Origin: CAVPDE01 sp964580575 | GTDB lineage: Bacteria; Desulfobacterota; DSM-4660; Desulfatiglandales; HGW-15 | Direction: 5' to 3' | Length of the DNA stretch: 14,667 nucleotides | NCBI GenBank assembly: GCA_964580575.1 | Contig: CAZOLJ010000099.1 | Coordinates: 1-14,667 of the forward strand | Part shown: positions 4,714 to 11,780 of the stretch, in pieces | How the letters are laid out: each line of letters starts with the position of its first letter | Position numbering within the stretch: the stretch's first letter is position 1 | Notes under the pieces: generated by a model | What the model was told of the DNA's origin: nothing | Databases searched by the model: none | The model's input: the letters and a program-made list of their open reading frames with translations, nothing else | Program-made: the position numbers and the translations under genes

Positions 4714-7602
4714 ATGGAACTGACCGATTTTGTTCATGTCCTCAGGAGCGATCTCGATTACGGGCAAGCCCTGGTGCATCATCGCTCCATCCCTCCTCAT
4801 GAAGCCGACTACGAGGACGACATGGATCTCCCGGCTGAAATCGCCGGGGTCCTGCCGCACCTCGGCATCCAGAGGCTCTTCAGGCACCAGGTCGACGCCA
4901 TCAAGAGCCTCCGGCAAGGAGAAAACGTCCTGGTGGCCACCCCGACCGCGAGCGGGAAAAGCCTGATTTACAACCTTTCCTTTATCGAGACGCTGCTCAG
5001 GAACCCAAGTGCCAAGGCTCTCTACGTCTTTCCGCTCAAGGCGCTCGAGCAGGACCAACTGAAAAACCTTTCCTTTCTCCTCAAGGGCCTCAAAGGGAAA
5101 GAAATCTCGGCAGGGATCTATGACGGGGACACCTCGGCTTACCGGCGCAAGCAGATCAGGGCAAATATTCCTCAAATCCTGGTGACCAATCCGGACATGC
5201 TCCACAGCGCCATTCTGGCTTACCATGAAACATGGGAGAAGCTCTTCGAAAACCTCTCCCTGGTTGTCCTGGATGAAGTCCACACGTACCGCGGCATCTT
5301 CGGCTCCCACACGAACCAGGTCTTGAGAAGGCTCAAGAGAGTCTGCAACCTCTACGGCTCAAAGCCCCAGTTTGTCATGCTTTCGGCAACGATCAGCAAC
5401 CCGGATCATTTCGGTCAGTCGCTCGTCGAAGAGCCCCTCCACGTGGTGAACAGGAGCGGAGCGCCGAGGGCCGGTCAGCACGTGGTGTTCATGAATCCCA
5501 CGGCCAGCCCCAACTTCAGCGCTGCAAGACTCTTTACCCGGTGCATCCAGGCAGGTTTTCGCACCATCGCCTTCACCCAGTCCCGGAAGATCACGGAACT
5601 CATCCATCTCTGGGTTTCCAGTCTCTCGCCGAGGCTCAGGGAAAAAATCAGCTCCTACCGCGCAGGATTCATGCCCGAGGAACGGCGAGAGATCGAGAAA
5701 AGGCTTGCCACCGGGGATCTCCTCGGGGTGGTGTCCACGAGCGCCCTGGAAATGGGGATTGACATCGGCTATCTCGACATTTGCCTTCTCGTGGGGTACC
5801 CGGGCACCATGATCAACACCTGGCAACGGGGCGGCAGGGTAGGCCGGTCCGGAAGAGAATCCATGATCCTCCTGGTGGCAAAACCGGATGCCCTGGATCA
5901 GTACTTCATGAAACACGCGGACGATTTTTTCGAAAGACCCTTTGAAGCCGCGGTTCTCGATCCACACAACCCCTATGTGGTGAGGGCCCATCTTCCCTGC
6001 GCCGCAGCAGAAAGCCCTCTGTCTCTGCAGGATTCGAGATACTGGACTCAGGATCTCCCCGGCCACCTAGAAGCGCTCGAACAGGAAGGCGCTTTGACCC
6101 GGGCTGCAGAAGGCCGCCCCCTATGGTACTCCGCCAAGCGCCATCCCCATCAAGGGGTGAACATCCGCTCCATCGGCGAGACCTTTACGATTTTCGAGAA
6201 GGAGACAGGCCAAGCCATCGGCACCGTGGATGGAATCCGGGCTCTGAAGGAATGCCATCCCGGAGCGGTTTACCTTCACCGGGCGAAGCAGTACCTCGTT
6301 CATCACCTGGATCTGGAAAAAAAGGACATCATCGCCCATCCCACCGAGCTTCAGTACTTTACGCGGGCCCTGTCGGAAAAAGAAACGGAGATCCTGGAGA
6401 TCACTCGAAGCAGGCCCAAGGGTCAATTCATTGTGAGAGAGGGAAGGGTCAAGGTGACGGAGCGGATCACCGGTTACGAAAAACGGGCCCTGCCCGGACA
6501 GGAACTTCTCGGGCTCCATCCCCTGGAACTCCCTCCTCAGACCTTCGAGACCGTGAGCTTCTGGGTGGAAATCGAGGAGGCCATTTACAGCAGGATCGAG
6601 GAGGAGAATCTTCACTTCATGGGAGGCATCCACGCCATTGAGCACGCGGCCATCGGCATCTTTCCTCTCTTTGCCCTTTGTGACCGGAACGACATCGGCG
6701 GCATCTCCCACACCCATCATCCTCAGGTCGGGAAAAGCGCGATCTTCATTTACGACGGTTACCCCGGCGGGGTCGGGCTTGCACAGCACGGCTTCGAGGT
6801 GGTCCTTGAACTCCTCGAAAAAACCCTGCAACATCTCAAGGCCTGTGAGTGTGAGGACGGCTGTCCTTCCTGCATCCACTCTCCCAAGTGCGGTTCAGGG
6901 AATAAACCCCTGGACAAGAAAGCAGCGATCCTGACCTTAGAGCTTCTGCTGGGGCATGTCCCCCTCAGGTCCCTGGTTGAAAACGAGGTTGAGCCTGAGC
7001 CGATCCCGGAACACAGCGAAGCGCCGGAGCAGCCTTCTGCCGGGCCTCGCGTGCTTTACTTCGACCTGGAAACGCAGAAATCCGCGTCAGAGGTGGGCGG
7101 ATGGCAGAACACCCATCTTATGCGAGTCTCCGTTGCGGTGGTGTTCGACAGCGTTGAAAACCGTTTCTTTTCGTACACGGAGGATCAGGTGGATGCGCTC
7201 CTCAAACACCTCGAAAAGGCGGATCTTGTGGTCGGGTTCAACATCAAGCGCTTTGACTATTCCGTGCTCAAGGCCTACACAGGAAAAGATCTGAAGGCCC
7301 TCACCACCTTTGACATTCTGGAGGATCTCTTTCGTCGTCTCGGTTTCCGCCTCGGCCTGGATCACCTTGCCACCGAAACGCTTGATCAGAAGAAATCCGG
7401 CGACGGGCTGCAGGCGTTGGAATGGTTCAAAAAAGGGGAAATGGAGAAACTGACCGAATACTGCAGACACGACGTAGAGATTACGAGGGATCTGTTTGAG
7501 TACGGTCTCAAGAACGGGCACCTCATTTACCGGGCCAAGCAGGCCGACCAGCGGGTTCGCCTCCGCGTCGACTGGAGCCTGGACAAATTGATCTCCAAGT
7601 AG
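4714..7602 (+). CDS. Fused MrfA-type DEAD/DEAH helicase and MrfB-like DEDD exonuclease
   Basis: This 962-residue protein joins two activities. The N-terminal half is a superfamily 2 helicase: ATPTASGKS Walker A (75-83), DEVH box (187-190), SAT (224-226) and motif VI QRGGRVGRSGR (371-381). Then comes the MrfA/YprA C-terminal region (DUF1998-like) with a cysteine cluster C711, C713, C717, C720, C726, probably metal-binding. After a short proline- and glutamate-rich linker (about 750-778) comes a DnaQ/RNase H-fold exonuclease: D784-L-E786, D848 in VGFNIKRFD, and Y916-x3-D920 (YCRHD), a complete DEDD set with the DEDDy spacing. In Bacillus, MrfA and MrfB are separate neighbouring genes acting together in repair of mitomycin C damage independent of UvrABC. 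The fusion suggests a self-contained unwind-and-degrade repair enzyme in the cytoplasm. Start is set by AAGGGG, 7 bases upstream. Substrate is inferred. Confidence 0.88.
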   Translation: MELTDFVHVLRSDLDYGQALVHHRSIPPHEADYEDDMDLPAEIAGVLPHLGIQRLFRHQVDAIKSLRQGENVLVATPTASGKSLIYNLSFIETLLRNPSAKALYVFPLKALEQDQLKNLSFLLKGLKGKEISAGIYDGDTSAYRRKQIRANIPQILVTNPDMLHSAILAYHETWEKLFENLSLVVLDEVHTYRGIFGSHTNQVLRRLKRVCNLYGSKPQFVMLSATISNPDHFGQSLVEEPLHVVNRSGAPRAGQHVVFMNPTASPNFSAARLFTRCIQAGFRTIAFTQSRKITELIHLWVSSLSPRLREKISSYRAGFMPEERREIEKRLATGDLLGVVSTSALEMGIDIGYLDICLLVGYPGTMINTWQRGGRVGRSGRESMILLVAKPDALDQYFMKHADDFFERPFEAAVLDPHNPYVVRAHLPCAAAESPLSLQDSRYWTQDLPGHLEALEQEGALTRAAEGRPLWYSAKRHPHQGVNIRSIGETFTIFEKETGQAIGTVDGIRALKECHPGAVYLHRAKQYLVHHLDLEKKDIIAHPTELQYFTRALSEKETEILEITRSRPKGQFIVREGRVKVTERITGYEKRALPGQELLGLHPLELPPQTFETVSFWVEIEEAIYSRIEEENLHFMGGIHAIEHAAIGIFPLFALCDRNDIGGISHTHHPQVGKSAIFIYDGYPGGVGLAQHGFEVVLELLEKTLQHLKACECEDGCPSCIHSPKCGSGNKPLDKKAAILTLELLLGHVPLRSLVENEVEPEPIPEHSEAPEQPSAGPRVLYFDLETQKSASEVGGWQNTHLMRVSVAVVFDSVENRFFSYTEDQVDALLKHLEKADLVVGFNIKRFDYSVLKAYTGKDLKALTTFDILEDLFRRLGFRLGLDHLATETLDQKKSGDGLQALEWFKKGEMEKLTEYCRHDVEITRDLFEYGLKNGHLIYRAKQADQRVRLRVDWSLDKLISK

Positions 7603-7826
7603 TTGCTTATCCGACTTTAAAGCTCTGGCAGGCTTCCACTGAACGGAATTCGATCAAAAGAGGCTACCGTTTCCGTGATTTTTCCTGTATGCTTATGGAT
7701 GAAGTGTTGCGTGGCGTTCCTCCCTTTGTGGCCGTTTCGCGGCTACCCCATTACTGGAGGAACGATACCCATTTCTTTTTCAACTTCTATTGGGTTGCGG
7801 CCAAAGACCCGCATTGGGCGGTTCCG

Positions 7827-9251
7827 ATGTACACTGAATTCTTCGAACTGATCGAAAAACCCTTCAGCCTGAGCACATCGCCCAGGTTTTTATACCTCGG
7901 CGAGAAGCACAAGGAAGCTCTCGCGATCCTGAGGTACGGCGTGATGGAGCGCCAGGGCTTTGTCCTCCTCACCGGAGAGGTGGGGACGGGAAAGACCACC
8001 ATGGTCCGGGCTCTTCTTTCGAGCTTGGATACCAACGTGAAATACGTCCATCTCGCCAACCCGCTCCTGTCGCCAAGGGAGTTCATCGCCTACCTGATCC
8101 TTTCCGCTTTCGAAAACAAGATTCACTTCAAAACCAAATCACAGTTCCTGATTGCCTTTGAGGCGTTCCTCACAAAAGTCCAACAGAGAAATAGGCATTT
8201 TCTGCTGGTCATCGACGAGGCGCACAAGCTCTCCTTTGACGTGCTGGAGGAAATCCGCCTCCTTTCAAACCTGGAAACGTCTGAAGAAAAGCTCATCAGC
8301 ATCTTCCTGGTGGGCCAGCCCGAGCTGAATGACAGGCTGAATGAACCGCGTTGCCGGCCTTTGCTCCAGCGCATCAGTGTGCGGTATCACATCCCGCCTC
8401 TTGAGATGAAAGAGACAAGAGAGTACGTCATGACGCGCCTCAGGAAGGCGGGATCAAAAAGGGCGGAGGAGATCTTCCCCAGCAAGGCGATCGATGCCGT
8501 TCATCAATACTCGCAGGGCTATCCTAGAATGATCAACATTCTTGCGGACAATGCCCTGCTGCTCGGCTATTCCAAAGGGGAGAGCCAGATCTCGCCCGCC
8601 ATGGTCAAGGCTTGTTATCAGGAACTGCGGCTGGGAGGTTCCGAAGAGAAAGCGAGGGGGTCCAAAAAAAGAGCCGGCCAGGAGGCTGGGCCTACGGGCA
8701 GTGCCTTTAAGCCGTGGTGGAAATGGGCGGCGGCAGTCCTTCTGGTCGCAGGGATTCTGGCTTTTCTCGCCCTTCGCTATGGGGATCGGATCCTGTCCGG
8801 ATTTAAGAGCACCTCGGTCGAATCGCCGAGAACGAGAGTGGAGGTGTTTAAGGCTAAGACGCCCGTGGTGGAGACCCAACCGGAAAAACAATTAGCCCCA
8901 GCGCCGGTTGCGTCTGCTCCAGCGGCTCCCGAAAAGCGGCCACCCCCTGTGGAAGAGGTCAAAGCGGATCCTGAAGTCAAACAAACAGAGTCTCCAGCGC
9001 CCGCACGGGAAAGGCCCAGCCCTGCCGATGTGAGGGCCGGTCCTCCCGATCTTCAGGCCGAACCTGCCGGGCAGGCCATTGTCGTCGAGCAGGGCGACAC
9101 TCTTGCCAAGCTCTCGATCAGGGTCTACGGCCGTTCCAATGAGCGGGTGCTTGAGATAATCCGAAAGAACAACCCCGGCCTCAGAGACCCCGACTTCATC
9201 CTCCCCGGCCAAAAACTGCTTTTCCCACCGATTCCAGATTCGCAGCAATGA
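7827..9251 (+). CDS. ExeA/GspA-like AAA ATPase with C-terminal LysM domain, XrtA/PEP-CTERM locus type
   Basis: This 474-residue protein begins with the family hallmark MYTEFFELIEKPFSLS and carries Walker A GEVGTGKT (50-57) and Walker B with D130-E131. A single membrane segment (about 297-318, beginning WWKWAAAVLLVAG) is followed by a long proline/alanine-rich linker (about 333-415) and a LysM domain (about 418-466), which binds peptidoglycan-like glycans. The architecture places the ATPase in the cytoplasm and LysM in the periplasm, as in ExeA/GspA. The ATPase part fits the group found next to exosortase A exopolysaccharide genes (check against TIGR03015). The frame is open upstream to an ATG at 7689, but the family N-terminus favours 7827. 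Neither start has a clear ribosome binding site, so the start is moderately certain. It precedes the kinase by 131 bases. Confidence 0.85.
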   Translation: MYTEFFELIEKPFSLSTSPRFLYLGEKHKEALAILRYGVMERQGFVLLTGEVGTGKTTMVRALLSSLDTNVKYVHLANPLLSPREFIAYLILSAFENKIHFKTKSQFLIAFEAFLTKVQQRNRHFLLVIDEAHKLSFDVLEEIRLLSNLETSEEKLISIFLVGQPELNDRLNEPRCRPLLQRISVRYHIPPLEMKETREYVMTRLRKAGSKRAEEIFPSKAIDAVHQYSQGYPRMINILADNALLLGYSKGESQISPAMVKACYQELRLGGSEEKARGSKKRAGQEAGPTGSAFKPWWKWAAAVLLVAGILAFLALRYGDRILSGFKSTSVESPRTRVEVFKAKTPVVETQPEKQLAPAPVASAPAAPEKRPPPVEEVKADPEVKQTESPAPARERPSPADVRAGPPDLQAEPAGQAIVVEQGDTLAKLSIRVYGRSNERVLEIIRKNNPGLRDPDFILPGQKLLFPPIPDSQQ

Positions 9252-9263
9252 GCCCATGGCTCA
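9249..9263. repeat. Small hairpin over the ATPase stop codon
   Basis: TGAGCC (9249-9254) and GGCTCA (9258-9263) form a perfect 6-bp stem with a CAT loop. The first three bases are the stop codon of the ATPase. No T-run follows, so termination is doubtful. Confidence 0.35.
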
Positions 9264-9322
9264 AGAATACACCCTCCTTACGATCAGGACCATAGACAGG
9301 TTCAGCAAACTCAGGTTTATGC

Positions 9323-9352
9323 TTTCCAAGTTTCGTGCTTTCGTGGTAATAT
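9323..9352 (+). promoter_or_regulatory. Candidate promoter for the tyrosine kinase
   Basis: TTTCCA (9323-9328) and TAATAT (9347-9352) are 18 bases apart, and a TG one base before the second box gives an extended -10. This would let the kinase be transcribed apart from the ATPase. It is a weak pattern match. Confidence 0.3.
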
Positions 9353-9382
9353 TATGTTTGTATCGATCTCTGCGGTGAAACT

Positions 9383-10228
9383 GTGGGCAAAATTGCCGAC
9401 GCCCTCGAGCGTCACGACAAAGAAAAAGGAGTCAAGCTGGACGACGTCAAGGAAGCGTCGCCCAAAAGGCTCGTGGTGGAGGAGCCTGAGGTCAGGCTCA
9501 CCCGCCAGATCACTGCTGAGCTGGGTTCCGATAAGAGCTTCAGCGACAGCCTTGTCATGCTTTCTTCCCCTGATTCAGCGGATTCCGAGATCTTCAAGGT
9601 CCTGAGAGGCCAGATTCTTTTCCCGAAGGATCGCAAGATACCGAGATACATGCTCGTGACGAGCACCCTTCCGGCAGAGGGAAAAACCTATGTGGTTGCC
9701 AACCTGGCGGCCACGCTTGCCATGAGTATCGATGACTATGTTCTGGCCATTGATGCCGACCTGAGGCGGCCGAGATTGCACAGAATGTTCGGCTACGGCA
9801 AGGTCAAGGGCCTGCACGAATACCTGGTCGGCAACGCGAGGCTGGAGGAAATCATCATCAAGAGCAGAATCAACAAGCTCTCCATACTGCCTGCAGGAAA
9901 ACCCCCCAGAAACCCAACGGAGCTCCTTTCCTCCAACATGATGGTGAGGTTCATTGAGGAAGTGAAGGAGCGCTACCAGGACCACTTCATCATCATTGAT
10001 TCCCCTCCGAGCAGCGTCACGGCGGAAAGCAAGTTCATTGCTCAGTATGTGGACGGCGTCATCTATGTCGTCATGGCGAACAAAACACCGAGAAGGGATA
10101 TCGAGAAGGCGATCGACAATCTCGGGAGGGACAAAATCCTCGGTATCGTCTTCAACGGCTACGAACAAGTGCGCAAGAGCTACCGCCGCTATTACGACCG
10201 CTACTACAAAGGCAATAGCAAAAGATGA
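9383..10228 (+). CDS. Cytoplasmic BY-type tyrosine autokinase (XrtA/PEP-CTERM exopolysaccharide type)
   Basis: This 281-residue protein is a bacterial tyrosine (BY) kinase of the CapB/Wzc-catalytic-domain type. It has the Walker A STLPAEGKT (94-102), Walker A' DADLRRP (124-130), Walker B IIIDSPP (203-209, D206) and a C-terminal tyrosine cluster (Y260, Y267, Y270, Y271, Y274, Y275). In the family, phosphorylation of that cluster cycles oligomerisation and so controls polysaccharide polymerisation and export. There is no membrane domain, so it would need a separate membrane activator of the Wzz/GumC type, absent from this window. The start is GTG with a poor ribosome binding site; it is chosen because MGKIADALERHDKEKG matches the N-terminus of exosortase-associated kinases (check TIGR03018). 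It lies 131 bases after the ATPase in the same direction. Confidence 0.88.
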   Translation: MGKIADALERHDKEKGVKLDDVKEASPKRLVVEEPEVRLTRQITAELGSDKSFSDSLVMLSSPDSADSEIFKVLRGQILFPKDRKIPRYMLVTSTLPAEGKTYVVANLAATLAMSIDDYVLAIDADLRRPRLHRMFGYGKVKGLHEYLVGNARLEEIIIKSRINKLSILPAGKPPRNPTELLSSNMMVRFIEEVKERYQDHFIIIDSPPSSVTAESKFIAQYVDGVIYVVMANKTPRRDIEKAIDNLGRDKILGIVFNGYEQVRKSYRRYYDRYYKGNSKR

Positions 10229-10272
10229 AACCTCGGATTGAGGTTTGAGGATCGTCCCGCTGCAAGCGGGAC
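10228..10272. repeat. Two hairpins after the kinase gene
   Basis: AAACCTC/GAGGTTT (10228-10234 and 10240-10246) and the perfect GTCCCGCT/AGCGGGAC (10254-10261 and 10265-10272, loop of 3) follow the kinase stop. A direct repeat GAGGATCG (10247-10254 and 10275-10282) flanks the second. This looks like a REP-type element and may end or stabilise the kinase transcript. Between here and the antitoxin promoter (about 10290-10425) I see no gene. Confidence 0.5.
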
Positions 10273-10425
10273 TCGAGGATCGCTTCGCTCAAGGCGACAA
10301 CCGAACAAAGTTTTTGGTAACGGTTTTTGCTGTTTCGGGTTTTTCATTCTATTTTCCAATTTCTGAAAATCCTGCTTGTCCGCCCGTGGCGGATTAATCC
10401 TGTCAAAACGCTTTCTTTGTGATGC

Positions 10426-10454
10426 TTGACTCGTGATGATGTACATGATATGGT
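10426..10454 (+). promoter_or_regulatory. Promoter of the toxin-antitoxin operon
   Basis: TTGACT (10426-10431) and TATGGT (10449-10454) are separated by exactly 17 bases, matching 5 of 6 and 4 of 6 consensus positions. It lies about 30 bases before the antitoxin start, and its -10 box falls between the two halves of the operator. Confidence 0.6.
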
Positions 10455-10467
10455 AAGTATGTACATC
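10438..10467. promoter_or_regulatory. Two-palindrome operator of the toxin-antitoxin operon
   Basis: GATGTACAT (10438-10446) and ATGTACATC (10459-10467) form a perfect 9-bp inverted repeat. Each arm also contains the self-palindrome ATGTACAT, and the two lie 20 bases apart, about two helical turns, on either side of the -10 box. This is the geometry expected for cooperative repression by an antitoxin or toxin-antitoxin complex. The repeat is seen; the function is inferred. Confidence 0.65.
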
Positions 10468-10483
10468 GAAGGAGGGTAGGGCG

Positions 10484-10747
10484 ATGTTGAGGCACAAGCA
10501 CATTAGGCTGGATCAGGAAAAAATCGACACGGTGAAAAAAATTCTCGCTGCTGAAACAGATACAGAGGCCATAGATCGGGCGCTCAGCAAGATTATCCTT
10601 GAGTCGAAAGAGAGGGTTCGCAGGGAAAAAATCGCCGGGAGTATGGCCAGACTCAGGACAGCCGTTGGAGAGGTGAAAGAGGATCCTGCTGAATGGGTCA
10701 GACTGGCAAGGGAAGAAAGGAACTCCGGCAATGATAGCCGTCGTTGA
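10484..10747 (+). CDS. Antitoxin of a VapBC-type module (ribbon-helix-helix-like N-terminus)
   Basis: This 87-residue protein precedes and overlaps the PIN-domain toxin gene by 17 bases. Its N-terminal segment (about 4-40, KHIRLDQEKIDTVKKILAAE followed by DTEAIDRALSKII) resembles a short ribbon-helix-helix DNA-binding domain. The charged C-terminal half (about 42-87) would be the flexible part that wraps and neutralises the toxin. The start is well supported by AAGGAGGG about 9 bases upstream. The palindromic operator over its promoter supports autoregulation. It is not a typical AbrB-type VapB, so the family name is left open. The module is a likely acquired insertion within the exopolysaccharide region. 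Confidence 0.8.
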   Translation: MLRHKHIRLDQEKIDTVKKILAAETDTEAIDRALSKIILESKERVRREKIAGSMARLRTAVGEVKEDPAEWVRLAREERNSGNDSRR

Positions 10748-11165
10748 CGCCAGCGTGGCACTGAAATTTCAGTTTCATGACGAGGAGGCGGTCGGACCCG
10801 CGACATTGCTTCTCACAGACTATGTGCAAGGCAAGATCGATTTGATCGCTCCCACTTTGTTGCCTTACGAGATCGTGAGCGCCGTCCATGTGGCGATCAA
10901 TCGAAAGAGGATCGAGGAAACCGTGGGTTATAGGGCGGTGAACTCCCTGGTGTCACTGGGGATTCATCTTTATGGGTTTGATGAACTGATTGAGATGACA
11001 TTCAAACTGGCAAGAAAGCACGGGCTTTCCCCATACGATTGCTGCTACTTGGCTTTGGCGGAAAGAACGAAATGTGATTTCATAACCGGTGACAGAAGGC
11101 TCTACAACTCCTGCCAAAGCAAAATCCGTCGAATCAAGTGGATTGGCGACTATCCTGCCGTTTGA
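10731..11165 (+). CDS. PIN-domain ribonuclease toxin, VapC type
   Basis: This 144-residue protein has the size and layout of VapC toxins, magnesium-dependent endoribonucleases that cut specific tRNAs, rRNA or mRNA to stop growth. The acidic active-site residues are visible: D6 in VVDASVA, a glutamate in LLPYEIVSA (about residue 46), an aspartate in SPYDCCYLALAE (about 100) and one in TGDRRLY (about 119). All four are present, so the toxin looks active. Its ATG lies inside the end of the antitoxin gene, the usual arrangement for coupled translation, with AGGAA upstream as a ribosome binding site. The RNA target cannot be predicted. Confidence 0.9.
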   Translation: MIAVVDASVALKFQFHDEEAVGPATLLLTDYVQGKIDLIAPTLLPYEIVSAVHVAINRKRIEETVGYRAVNSLVSLGIHLYGFDELIEMTFKLARKHGLSPYDCCYLALAERTKCDFITGDRRLYNSCQSKIRRIKWIGDYPAV

Positions 11166-11274
11166 GCGTACGAAGACAGACAAATCATCTCTCGCCCGCC
11201 CTGCGCTGGTTTTGATCAGGAATTCTCCCATTTTGTGAATCGTGCCTGCCTGTGTGAAATGCAGTTCAGTTGTT

Positions 11275-11335
11275 ACAGTTTAGCTTTTTGAAATCGTCAC
11301 AGTAAAAGGCCATCCATTTCAAAAAGCTAAACTGT
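11275..11335. repeat. Perfect 20-bp inverted repeat with a 21-base loop
   Basis: Bases 11275-11294 and 11316-11335 are exact reverse complements; each arm carries the core AGCTTTTTGAAA or its complement. The loop (11295-11315) is not self-complementary. It begins about 110 bases after the toxin gene and ends about 160 bases upstream of the sigma-54 promoter. It could be an enhancer-binding-protein site, a small non-autonomous mobile element or a bidirectional transcript barrier. The sequence does not decide among these. Confidence 0.75.
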
Positions 11336-11363
11336 TCGTGAATGTGTAGTTTGTTGCCACTTT

Positions 11364-11379
11364 TGGGCACATCTTTGCC
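11364..11379. promoter_or_regulatory. Weak sigma-54-like element in a partial palindrome
   Basis: TGGGCACATCTTTGCC has GG and GC 10 bases apart, as sigma-54 promoters need, but its -24 box is poor. Because GGGCA and TGCCC are inverted, the same spacing also appears on the other strand, so this may be a protein-binding palindrome instead. Confidence 0.25.
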
Positions 11380-11412
11380 CACTTTTTGTAACTCGAACTT
11401 CCTACTCTCAGC

Positions 11413-11437
11413 GGCCGGCGGTCACCGGCCGGCGGTC
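11413..11437. repeat. GC-rich 11-base direct repeat with hairpin
   Basis: GGCCGGCGGTC occurs at 11413-11423 and 11427-11437, and GGCCGG/CCGGCC (11413-11418 and 11425-11430) can form a 6-bp stem. It stands out in an AT-rich spacer. Function unknown. Confidence 0.5.
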
Positions 11438-11497
11438 CTCTGTTACAATCACCTGAAATCTCTAATTAAAAATGAAAAATCAAAAATTGCCTTCCAC

Positions 11498-11513
11498 TGG
11501 CATCCTTCTTGCT
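11498..11513 (+). promoter_or_regulatory. Near-consensus sigma-54 (RpoN) promoter upstream of the regulator and transferase
   Basis: TGGCATCCTTCTTGCT matches the consensus TGGCAC-N5-TTGCW at all but one defined position. The invariant GG (11499-11500) and GC (11511-11512) are exactly 10 bases apart. The transcript would start near 11523 and give a leader of about 255 bases before the MerR-like gene. In exosortase/PEP-CTERM genomes a sigma-54 activator pair (PrsK/PrsR) is known to control such genes; linking it here is inference. From 11514 to 11780 I see no gene, only a small hairpin-prone stretch near 11664-11685. Confidence 0.65.
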
Positions 11514-11780
11514 GATATTAAAGTTAACTTAGAGCTCAAAGATCAACTTTAGCTCAAGAAGGGGATTGATTCACTTTCGACTGGGATTTAGTTCCGCAAT
11601 AGCGCGTTTTAGAGAAAAAGCACTGGAATTTCAATCTATTAAAATGGGAATGGCGGTGTAAACCAAAGGGGCGGAGCCCACCTTTCATTCGCCCTTCTTG
11701 TTTCCCTCCCTCGAACTTAGCTTAAACTTTCATTTTGCTTTGAGCTCCCTGCTTAAAGAAGTGCACATAGGCAAACCCCA

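Noticed and set aside
7626..7641. TGGCAGGCTTCCACTG before the ATPase as a sigma-54 promoter
   Set aside because: The GC of the -12 box is absent at the required 10-base distance.
7689..7826. 46-residue N-terminal extension of the AAA ATPase
   Set aside because: The family begins at MYTEFF; the extension has no ribosome binding site or similarity to the family. It remains possible, since the 7827 start also lacks a clear site.
11764..11780. AGGCAAACC before the MerR-like gene as the start of a c-di-GMP (GEMM) riboswitch
   Set aside because: The paired GGGACGCAAAGCC-type second half and the tetraloop-receptor helix are not found nearby, so the match is to a short fragment only.
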